Assembly: GCA_919901875.1 (NCBI GenBank)
Contig: CAKKQG010000447.1
Coordinates: forward strand, 4,156 to 9,899
DNA length: 5,744 nucleotides
Direction of reading: 5' to 3'
Source of the DNA: Anaerolineales bacterium
Lineage (GTDB): Bacteria > Chloroflexota > Anaerolineae > Anaerolineales > VGOW01
Every line of letters begins with the position of its first letter. The first letter of the stretch is position 1. The notes beneath the pieces were generated by a model that worked only from the letters and a program-made list of their open reading frames with translations, was not told the origin of the DNA and searched no databases. The position numbers and the translations under genes are program-made. This document shows positions 1 through 5,450 of this stretch, piece by piece.

Positions 1-90
1 CGGTTGCCTTTGGGCAGGGGCGAGTCCTACGGTTGCCTTTGGGCAGGGGCGAGTCCTACGGTTGCCTTTGGGCAGGGGCGAGCCCTGCCC
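1..90. repeat. 29-bp tandem repeat, three copies, last one ending in a palindrome
   Basis: Three head-to-tail copies with a 29-bp period lie at 1-29, 30-58 and 59-87. The first two are identical. The third differs near its end (GAGCCCTG instead of GAGTCCTA). With the following bases this creates a perfect 8-bp inverted repeat, GGGCAGGG (70-77) and CCCTGCCC (83-90), around a 5-nt loop. The array starts at the window edge, so it may continue to the left. It directly touches the stop codon of the leftward methyltransferase gene at 91-93. There are no spacers between copies, so it is not a CRISPR array. It looks like an interspersed GC-rich palindromic repeat that has multiplied locally. Confidence 0.9.
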
Positions 91-720
91 TTACATACGT
101 TTGAAAATCACATATAAAGACAAATCATCCGTTTTCCCATCTGCGTAAAACATTTCTTCAATCGAAAGACTCGCCTCAGCCGCGAGTCTTTTTATTTCAT
201 CTTCCGTCACTTGATGCACGTAGCGCACGCCGTGACCCCCGCGTTCCCAACTCAATAGATAATCACCATTCCCCAAATCTTCTACGATCTTTTTTCTAAA
301 CCGTTCCAAGTGTGCGAACTGCCAGACCGAGATCGCCATGTGCCCATCCGGTTGTAAAAGTTTTGCCATTGATCGCAGTGGCGACAAACGATCAGGGAGA
401 TGATGCAGGGCGGCGTAGCAGACAACGGCGGAAAATGATTGCGGCGCGAAGGGTAGGGGGTTGGCGAGATCAGCTAAAAGAAATGAGCCGTGCGCCGCCG
501 CACGCCCGATCAACTTTTCGCTAAAGTCTGCGCCCACGTAGAAAGAGGTTGAGGGGATGAGTCGGCTCACGCGCCCGTCGCCGCAGCCCACATCAATCAG
601 GCGAGAGAGATCGAGTGAGGCGAGTGATCGTTTAATCCCTTCGTTGATCGTCTCGCGCGATTCGGAAAAATCTTCGGCGAAGGCGTTGTAGAACTCACGG
701 TTGAGGAAGATCAAATTCAT
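91..720 (-). CDS. Trm9/ALKBH8-like class I SAM-dependent methyltransferase (putative tRNA wobble-uridine methyltransferase)
   Basis: Complete 209-residue protein with a Rossmann-type SAM fold. The SAM-binding motif I is LIDVGCGDGR (41-50). An acidic residue ends strand 2 (D65 in VGADFS), followed by LLAD (81-84), a motif IV region with ALHH (104-107), and LLQPDGHMAISVW (121-133) for motif V/VI. Beyond the generic fold it resembles Trm9 and the ALKBH8 methyltransferase domain. The N-terminus FYNAFAEDFSESR (10-22) matches their 'YN.IA..FS.TR' opening, IDVGCG is shared, and YLLSW (154-158) followed by RYVHQVTEDEI (166-176) parallels yeast Trm9 'VFVPW...RYYHLYREGEL'. In eukaryotes this family, with Trm112, methylates cm5U34 of tRNA to mcm5U34. 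The divergent neighbour is Elp3, which makes the cm5U precursor, so context and sequence agree. The exact substrate is inference; a methyltransferase acting on a small molecule remains possible. No Shine-Dalgarno sequence precedes the ATG, but a TATAAT box sits 9 bp upstream. Length is normal for a bacterial stand-alone methyltransferase. Confidence 0.85.
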   Translation of the reverse strand: MNLIFLNREFYNAFAEDFSESRETINEGIKRSLASLDLSRLIDVGCGDGRVSRLIPSTSFYVGADFSEKLIGRAAAHGSFLLADLANPLPFAPQSFSAVVCYAALHHLPDRLSPLRSMAKLLQPDGHMAISVWQFAHLERFRKKIVEDLGNGDYLLSWERGGHGVRYVHQVTEDEIKRLAAEASLSIEEMFYADGKTDDLSLYVIFKRM

Positions 721-728
721 TATGATGG

Positions 729-734
729 TATTAT
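729..734 (+). promoter_or_regulatory. -10 box of the Elp3 gene (TATTAT), leaderless arrangement
   Basis: TATTAT matches the -10 consensus at five of six positions and ends 6 nt before the Elp3 ATG. This spacing would place the transcription start on the A of the start codon. There is no Shine-Dalgarno sequence in the 20-bp gap, which fits a leaderless mRNA. No clear -35 box is seen; TTGAGG at 701-706 is too far away (22 bp). The box shares five bases with the opposite-strand TATAAT. Confidence 0.45.
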
Positions 735-735
735 A
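730..735 (-). promoter_or_regulatory. -10 box of the methyltransferase gene (TATAAT)
   Basis: On the minus strand the hexamer is a perfect TATAAT, with 9 nt between it and the ATG at 720. A start site about 7 nt downstream of the box would leave a leader of only about 3 nt, so the mRNA would be nearly leaderless. No convincing TTGACA-like -35 box is seen at the right distance (TATAGG at 17 bp). The box overlaps the plus-strand -10 for Elp3. It is inferred from sequence only. Confidence 0.5.
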
Positions 736-740
736 TCGTC

Positions 741-2393
741 ATGGCATTCGTTCCTATAGCAGATTTAGCGCAGCGTGATGATCAAGTTATGAAGATCATT
801 ACGGCGATTCGATCCCTCTCTGACGAAGAGGTGACGACCGAAAATATCTTTTCGGTCTTGCGCGACGCACCTAAAGACGGCAAAGGCGCGTATAGCAAGA
901 GCGAACTCGTCGCGGCGTATAAACGCTTGTGCGACGAAAATGTTTTGACGTTTGAACGCGAGACTCTGCGCCGCTTGCAGATGAAGCCGACGCGGACGAT
1001 CTCTGGTGTTGCGCCCGTCACCGTTTTAACCAAACCTTACCCTTGCCCCGGCAAATGTATTTTCTGCCCAACCGATGTGCGAATGCCGAAGAGCTATTTG
1101 CACGATGAGCCGGGCGCAATGCGCGCCGAGATGCACGCTTTCGATCCGTATAACCAAACTTTTGCGCGCATCAAAGCTTTTGAAGATTTGGGACATAGCG
1201 CGAAAAAAGTTGAACTGCTGATTCTCGGCGGCACCTGGTCATCGTATAAACGCGATTATCAAGAGTGGTTCATTCAACGTTGTCTGGATGCGATGAACGA
1301 GCGCGATTCAGATTCACTCGAAGAAGCGCAACAATGGAATGAGACATCCGATCATCGCAACGTGGGACTGGTGATTGAAACGCGACCCGATCACATCAAC
1401 CCCGACGAGATTCGTTGGTTGCGCCGACTCGGTGTGACCAAAGTGCAAATGGGCGCGCAGAGTCTGGATGATCACATTCTCGACCTCAACAAACGCGGTC
1501 ACACGGTGGAGCAAACGCGCCAAGCGGTGACCATGCTCAAGGCGGCGGGCTTTAAGATCGTTCTCCACTGGATGCCGAATCTTTTGGGCGCAACTCCCGA
1601 ATCGGATCACGAAGATTATCTTAAGTTGTGGAGCGACGTTGCCCTTCGCCCCGACGAGCTAAAAATTTATCCGTGTTCGTTGTTGGCGAATGCCGAGTTA
1701 TATGAGTATTGGCAGCGCGGCGAATATCATCCGTATAGCGATGATGAATTAATTGATCTGATCGCCAACTCAATGGCGCGGACTCCACGCTATTGCCGCA
1801 TCAACCGCGTCATCCGCGACATCCCCGCGCCGAACATTGTGGCGGGCAGCAAACGTTCTAACATGCGGCAGGATGCGGATCGTGAAATGCACAAGCGCGG
1901 GTTGAAGTGTGAGTGTTTGCGCTGTCGTGAAGTGCGCGGCTCAAGCGTGAACGCGGCTGAACTGCGACTCGACGCGATGCAGTATGAGACGCGATTCGGG
2001 ATGGAGAATTTTATTTCGTTTGTGACGCGCAATGATAAGGTGGCGGGGTTTCTAAGACTCTCGCTCCCAGACCTCACCCCCAACCACTCTCCTGATGACA
2101 AAGAACAAGAGCGTCATCTGGAGAGGGGAGTAACGTTGGGTCTGCCCGAAATTGAAAATGCCGCGATGATCCGTGAAGTGCATGTGTATGGGCCCTCGCT
2201 GGGGTTGGGTGATGAGAGTGAAGGTGAGGCGCAGCACGTTGGGATCGGCCTCAAGTTGATCGAGGCGGCGCAGGAGTTGGCGGCGTCAGCAGGATTCAAA
2301 AAGATCGCCGTGATCTCCGCTATCGGCACGCGTCCGTATTATCGCAAACGTGGATTCGAGATCGAGGGGCTGTATATGACGAAATCGCTCTGA
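741..2393 (+). CDS. elp3: Elp3 family tRNA U34 carboxymethyltransferase (radical SAM + GNAT acetyltransferase)
   Basis: Complete 550-residue protein, usual Elp3 length. In this family, acetyl-CoA and SAM radical chemistry attach a carboxymethyl group to C5 of wobble uridine 34 of tRNA. Visible parts: an N-terminal tRNA-binding region (about 1-85); a radical SAM core starting at KPYPCPGKCIFCP with C102, C106 and C109 in CX3CX2C spacing for the 4Fe-4S cluster; ILGGTWSSY (161-169), VIETRPD (211-217) and QMGAQS (236-241); a zinc-site cluster KCECLRC (C390, C392, C395); and a C-terminal GNAT domain with IREVHVYG (477-484), the acetyl-CoA loop QHVGIG (498-503) and the paired tyrosines Y533-Y534 before YMTK. 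Bacterial Elp3 acts without the other Elongator subunits, as known for Dehalococcoides. Residues about 444-464 look like an inserted repeat. The ATG at 741 is chosen because the -10 box lies just upstream and the N-terminal residues look native; M17 is a less likely start. The neighbour is a divergent Trm9-like methyltransferase, a plausible next enzyme. Confidence 0.95.
   Translation: MAFVPIADLAQRDDQVMKIITAIRSLSDEEVTTENIFSVLRDAPKDGKGAYSKSELVAAYKRLCDENVLTFERETLRRLQMKPTRTISGVAPVTVLTKPYPCPGKCIFCPTDVRMPKSYLHDEPGAMRAEMHAFDPYNQTFARIKAFEDLGHSAKKVELLILGGTWSSYKRDYQEWFIQRCLDAMNERDSDSLEEAQQWNETSDHRNVGLVIETRPDHINPDEIRWLRRLGVTKVQMGAQSLDDHILDLNKRGHTVEQTRQAVTMLKAAGFKIVLHWMPNLLGATPESDHEDYLKLWSDVALRPDELKIYPCSLLANAELYEYWQRGEYHPYSDDELIDLIANSMARTPRYCRINRVIRDIPAPNIVAGSKRSNMRQDADREMHKRGLKCECLRCREVRGSSVNAAELRLDAMQYETRFGMENFISFVTRNDKVAGFLRLSLPDLTPNHSPDDKEQERHLERGVTLGLPEIENAAMIREVHVYGPSLGLGDESEGEAQHVGIGLKLIEAAQELAASAGFKKIAVISAIGTRPYYRKRGFEIEGLYMTKSL
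2072..2130. repeat. Palindromic interspersed-type repeat inside the Elp3 coding sequence
   Basis: The stretch opens with CCTCACCCCC (2072-2081) and closes with GGAGAGGGGAG (2120-2130). Within it, two 13-bp arms at 2087-2099 and 2113-2125 are inverted repeats with one mismatch, separated by 13 nt. The CCTCACCCCC...CTCTCC...GGAGAGGGGAG layout resembles a palindromic repeat family that, as I recall it, is scattered through intergenic DNA of many bacteria, including cyanobacteria and Chloroflexota. Here it encodes about 21 residues (444-464) of low-complexity, charged, proline-bearing sequence between two recognisable GNAT strands (FLRLSLP and LPEIENAAMIREVHVYG). The reading frame is kept. Family identity is from memory and unconfirmed. 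Confidence 0.6.
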
Positions 2394-2444
2394 CCATTTG
2401 GGTAGATACGCGCTGATGAAACTCTAATACTTTCAAGGGAGAAT

Positions 2445-2479
2445 GACGGCGAAGGGAAACCTTCGTCGTTTGTTTTCTT
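2445..2479 (+). terminator. Intrinsic terminator after Elp3
   Basis: An 11-bp stem (2445-2455 with 2460-2470, including two G-T wobbles) closes on a GAAA tetraloop (2456-2459). It is followed by the T-rich run TTGTTTTCTT up to 2479. It lies 51 bp after the Elp3 stop codon, in the right orientation to end that transcript. The T-rich run overlaps the region where the next promoter's -35 box would be. Confidence 0.8.
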
Positions 2480-2497
2480 GCGGTCGAGGTATATAAT
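2470..2497 (+). promoter_or_regulatory. Promoter of the PNPOx-like/clpC operon
   Basis: A perfect TATAAT -10 box lies at 2492-2497. The best -35 candidate is TTGTTT at 2470-2475 with a 16-bp spacer, a partial match. The predicted transcription start, near 2504, falls 0-2 nt before the ATG at 2506, so the first gene would be read from a leaderless or nearly leaderless mRNA. No CIRCE element or CtsR-type heptad repeat is seen, so heat-shock control of the type found in Bacillus is not supported here. Confidence 0.55.
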
Positions 2498-2505
2498 CTT
2501 TGCAG

Positions 2506-2850
2506 ATGAGTGACGAGCGCACCGCGAACGCGCCGACTATGTGGATGGCAACGGTGCGCCCCAATGGCACGCCGCATTTGGTGCCGATCTGGTTTGTGGT
2601 GGTGGATGAGAAATGGTATTTCGCCACCGACCCCAACAGCGTGAAGGCGCGAAACTTGCAACACAACCCGGCGATTGCTATCTCACTTGAAGATGGAATG
2701 AATCCTTACGTGATCGAAGGTAATGCGATAGTCGTGAGGCCAACGGCGAAAGTTGTGGAGCAGTTTAAAAAGAAATACGATTGGGACGTAAACGACGATG
2801 ACGATTACGTTTTGTTTGAAGTGACAGTGAAAAGGAAAGTGTTAGGATAA
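2506..2850 (+). CDS. Pyridoxamine 5'-phosphate oxidase-like (PNPOx/PPOX class) flavin- or F420-binding protein
   Basis: Small protein of 114 residues from the ATG. The split-barrel PNPOx signature is clear: a first strand MWMATVRPNGTPHLVPIWFV, a second strand EKWYFATDPNS, the KARNLQHNPAIAISLED segment typical of this superfamily, then YVIEGNAIVV and a C-terminal strand DYVLFEVTVKRKVLG. Members bind FMN, F420, heme or biliverdin; the cofactor and substrate cannot be told from this sequence. It lacks most of the N-terminal helix usual in the family, so it is on the short side. An in-frame TAA at 2494-2496 bars a longer N-terminus. A TTG at 2500, with GAGGT (2486-2490) nine bases upstream, would add two residues; I prefer the ATG because the -10 box and predicted transcription start favour it. 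Its stop is 6 bp before clpC, so the two are probably co-transcribed. No link in function to ClpC is known to me. Confidence 0.85.
   Translation: MSDERTANAPTMWMATVRPNGTPHLVPIWFVVVDEKWYFATDPNSVKARNLQHNPAIAISLEDGMNPYVIEGNAIVVRPTAKVVEQFKKKYDWDVNDDDDYVLFEVTVKRKVLG
2844..2847 (+). promoter_or_regulatory. Ribosome binding site of clpC (AGGA)
   Basis: AGGA lies inside the last codons of the PNPOx-like gene, 9 nt before the first ATG of clpC (2857) and 12 nt before the second (2860). It supports the 2857 start, gives the MMRF opening common among ClpC proteins, and points to translational coupling. It is the only clear Shine-Dalgarno sequence at a chosen gene start in this window. Confidence 0.6.
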
Positions 2851-2856
2851 AAAATT

Positions 2857-5325
2857 ATGATGCGATTTGATCGTTTCACCGAGCGGGCGCAGGATGCTGC
2901 CTCGCGCGCTTACGAAATTCTTCAGCGATACGGGCACAACCAAGTGGATACGGAACACATCTTGTTGGCGCTGCTCGAACAGCCCGAAGGTGTGATCCCG
3001 CAAATTCTGGACAAGATGTCGGTGGATATTGAGATCATCAAACGCCGACTCGACGATGTGCTGCGCGCCAGCCCGAAGGTCGCCATTTATGGCGGCGGCA
3101 CGGGGCAGGTGTTCATCACGCCGCGCGTGAAGCGCATTATCGATCTTGCCAACGAGGAAGCGAACCGGCTCAAGGACGAATACATTTCAACCGAGCATAT
3201 TTTTCTTGCGGTGTTGTCAGAACGCAACACGGCGGTTGCGCGTATTTTAAGTGAAGCGGGTATCACTAAAGAGCGCGTATACGAATCGGTGAAAGATGTT
3301 CGCGGCGGGCAGCGCGTGACTGATCCCCAAGCCGAGACTCGTTATCGCACGCTTGAAAAATATAGTCGTGATTTAACGGCGGCGGCGAAGGAAGGCAAGC
3401 TCGACCCGGTCATCGGACGCGATGCAGTGATCTTGCGCGTGATCCAAATTCTCTCACGCCGCACGAAAAATAATCCGGTGTTGATCGGTGAGGCGGGTGT
3501 GGGCAAGACGGCGGTCGCCGAAGGGTTGGCGCAAAAGATAGCTAGCGGCGATGTCCCCGAGATTTTGTTGGGCAAGAAAGTGATCTCACTCGATCTAGGC
3601 GCGATGATCGCCGGGAGTCGTTTTAGAGGCGAGTTCGAGGAACGGTTGAAAGCGGCAGTCGAGGAGATTCAAAAAGCGCAGGGCGACATCATCTTATTTA
3701 TTGATGAACTGCACACGGTGGTGGGCGCGGGCGCGGCGCAGGGCGCGATGGATGCCAGCAACATGCTCAAGCCGGCGTTGGCGCGCGGCGAACTGCAATG
3801 TATCGGCGCGACCACGTTGGATGAATATCGCAAACACATTGAGAAGGATGCCGCGCTTGAACGCCGCTTCTCGACGGTGTTCGTCGAAGAGCCGAGCGTG
3901 GAAGATACGATTTTGATGTTGAAGGGTTTGCGTGATCGTTACGAAGCGCATCATAAAGTTTCTATTACTGATGGCGCGCTGGAAGCGGCGGCGAAACTTT
4001 CGCAACGTTATGTCACGGATCGATCTCTGCCTGATAAAGCGATTGACTTGATGGACGAAGCGGCGGCGGCGCTGCGCGTAGCGTTGTATTCTCTTCCGCC
4101 GGAGATCAAGGAACTGAAAACAGAAATTGATCGCTTGCAAACGGAAGAAGATGCCTCATCAGCTTCGCGCGATTATCAACGCGCGGCAGAAATAAAAGTA
4201 GAGCGACTCCGCAAAGAGCAAGAGTTCGGCAAGAAGCGTGATACGTGGGAAGCGGAACAACATCTCGACGAGAAGGTGGATGAAAAAGATATCGCCGCCG
4301 TCATCTCGCAGTGGACGGGCATCCCCTTGAACCAAATGTTGGAAACGGAGTCGGCGAAACTTTTGCAGATGGAAGAACGTTTGCACGAGCGCATCATCGG
4401 GCAAGACGACGCCATCCACGCTTTAGCAGATGCGATTCGCCGCGCGCGATCCGGTTTGAAATCGCCGAAGCGCCCGATCGGTTCATTTATCTTTTTAGGT
4501 TCGTCCGGCGTGGGCAAAACAGAATTGGCAAAAGCGCTCGCCGAGTTTATGTTTGATGATGAAGATGCGCTGGTGCGGGTGGACATGAGCGAGTATCGTG
4601 AACAACACTCGGTGTCGCGCTTGTTTGGTGCCCCGCCCGGATACGTGGGTTACGACGAGGGCGGTCAACTGACCGAAGCCGTGCGCCGCCGACCGTATCG
4701 CGTGGTGTTGTTTGATGAAATTGAGAAAGCACATCCCGAAGTGTGGAACTCGTTGTTGCAAATTTTGGATGATGGGCGTATGACCGATGGACAGGGGCGC
4801 GTGGTGGATTTCCGCAACACGGTGTTGATCATGACCAGCAATCTCGGCACGGAGTTTGTGCAGCGATCCGGTTCACTCGGCTTCTTGCATCGCGAAGGCG
4901 AGGGCGAGGACAAGGAGAATCAAGAGAAGATTGAAAAATCGTTGAAGGCAACCTTCCGTCCCGAATTTTTGAATCGCATTGACGACATCATCATCTTCTC
5001 GCCGTTGAAGTTGGAAGACGTGGAGCGCATTGTGGATTTGCAACTGAAAGAATTGCGCGAGCGATTGAAGGAGAACAATGTCTCGATTGAGTTGACTGAT
5101 GCGGCGCGTAAGTGGTTAGCGAAGCAAGGTTACGACAAGATGTTTGGCGCGCGTCCGTTGCGCCGCGCGTTGCAAAAATATATCGAGAGCCCGCTCTCGG
5201 TTCAAATGCTGCGCGGCGATTTCGTCAGCGGCGACACGGTGCTGGTAGATATGAAAGAAGAACAGATCGAATTCCGCAAAGGCGGGGCGGGAATTCCGGT
5301 AGAGATGCAGAAGGCAACTGCTTAA
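2857..5325 (+). CDS. clpC: ATP-dependent Clp protease ATP-binding subunit ClpC (Hsp100 AAA+ unfoldase)
   Basis: Complete 822-residue cytoplasmic unfoldase that threads proteins into the ClpP peptidase. Order of parts: a double Clp_N domain (about 1-145), with TEH at 32-34 and 112-114 keeping the two glutamates that bind phosphoarginine in Bacillus ClpC; AAA-1 with Walker A GEAGVGKT (211-218), Walker B IILFIDE (278-284) and arginine-finger segment ERRFS (335-339); a short coiled-coil/UVR-like middle domain (about 416-460, [16 protein letters not shown]); AAA-2 with Walker A GSSGVGKT (548-555), Walker B VVLFDE (616-621), LNR arginine finger (R707) and sensor 2 GARPLRR (764-770). LGF at 674-676 fits the ClpP-docking loop. 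The short middle domain and LGF argue against ClpB, although the AAA-1 region reads like ClpB ([29 protein letters not shown]). All catalytic residues are present and no frameshift is seen. It is second in an operon with the PNPOx-like gene. Confidence 0.95.
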   Translation: MMRFDRFTERAQDAASRAYEILQRYGHNQVDTEHILLALLEQPEGVIPQILDKMSVDIEIIKRRLDDVLRASPKVAIYGGGTGQVFITPRVKRIIDLANEEANRLKDEYISTEHIFLAVLSERNTAVARILSEAGITKERVYESVKDVRGGQRVTDPQAETRYRTLEKYSRDLTAAAKEGKLDPVIGRDAVILRVIQILSRRTKNNPVLIGEAGVGKTAVAEGLAQKIASGDVPEILLGKKVISLDLGAMIAGSRFRGEFEERLKAAVEEIQKAQGDIILFIDELHTVVGAGAAQGAMDASNMLKPALARGELQCIGATTLDEYRKHIEKDAALERRFSTVFVEEPSVEDTILMLKGLRDRYEAHHKVSITDGALEAAAKLSQRYVTDRSLPDKAIDLMDEAAAALRVALYSLPPEIKELKTEIDRLQTEEDASSASRDYQRAAEIKVERLRKEQEFGKKRDTWEAEQHLDEKVDEKDIAAVISQWTGIPLNQMLETESAKLLQMEERLHERIIGQDDAIHALADAIRRARSGLKSPKRPIGSFIFLGSSGVGKTELAKALAEFMFDDEDALVRVDMSEYREQHSVSRLFGAPPGYVGYDEGGQLTEAVRRRPYRVVLFDEIEKAHPEVWNSLLQILDDGRMTDGQGRVVDFRNTVLIMTSNLGTEFVQRSGSLGFLHREGEGEDKENQEKIEKSLKATFRPEFLNRIDDIIIFSPLKLEDVERIVDLQLKELRERLKENNVSIELTDAARKWLAKQGYDKMFGARPLRRALQKYIESPLSVQMLRGDFVSGDTVLVDMKEEQIEFRKGGAGIPVEMQKATA

Positions 5326-5408
5326 TCGCGGCGATTGAAATCGCGGCAACATAAAGCGAAGTCTGCCTACGCAGACTTCATTGACGGTCAAAATTATTTT
5401 CGTAATAT
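5326..5408. repeat. Non-coding tail with two short palindromes
   Basis: Downstream of clpC lies GCGATTGAAATCGC (5331-5344), a small imperfect hairpin, then a perfect 9-bp inverted repeat GAAGTCTGC (5358-5366) and GCAGACTTC (5371-5379) around CTAC. No T-run follows either hairpin, so neither is a convincing terminator for clpC. With the terminator at 5409 they resemble the composite palindromic repeats found between genes in Chloroflexota and cyanobacteria (from memory). No gene is visible here. Confidence 0.6.
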
Positions 5409-5441
5409 CGAAACCCGCGCAGGCGGGTTTCGCGTTTTGTT
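5409..5441 (+). terminator. Intrinsic terminator of the PNPOx-like/clpC operon
   Basis: A perfect 10-bp stem CGAAACCCGC (5409-5418) and GCGGGTTTCG (5423-5432) with a GCAG loop is followed by CGTTTTGTT. The stem is GC-rich at its loop end and the T-run falls on the plus strand, so it suits the rightward operon. It also stands between two convergent genes and might slow leftward transcription; the minus-strand flank is AT-rich but has no immediate T-run. Confidence 0.85.
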
Positions 5442-5450
5442 GGTGCGGAT

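Noticed and set aside
1..87. CRISPR-like 29-bp repeats
   Set aside because: The copies are directly adjacent with no spacers, so this is a plain tandem repeat.
70..90. Intrinsic terminator for the leftward methyltransferase
   Set aside because: The stem is strong, but on the minus strand it is followed by CCAAAGGCAACC, with no T-run; I list it only as part of the repeat.
312..524. 70-residue plus-strand open frame opposite the methyltransferase
   Set aside because: It overlaps the conserved SAM-binding coding sequence on the other strand and shows no family resemblance.
2443..2496. 17-codon ORF (ATG at 2443) preceded by AAGGGAG
   Set aside because: It lies across the Elp3 terminator hairpin and ends in the next -10 box; the coding potential is unconvincing and the purine run is probably chance.
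3694..4140. 148-residue open frame antisense to clpC
   Set aside because: It is a shadow of a GC-biased real gene: arginine-rich, no recognisable motif, no start signals.
2857..5325. ClpB disaggregase
   Set aside because: The middle domain is far too short for ClpB and an LGF ClpP-docking tripeptide is present, so ClpC is the better name.
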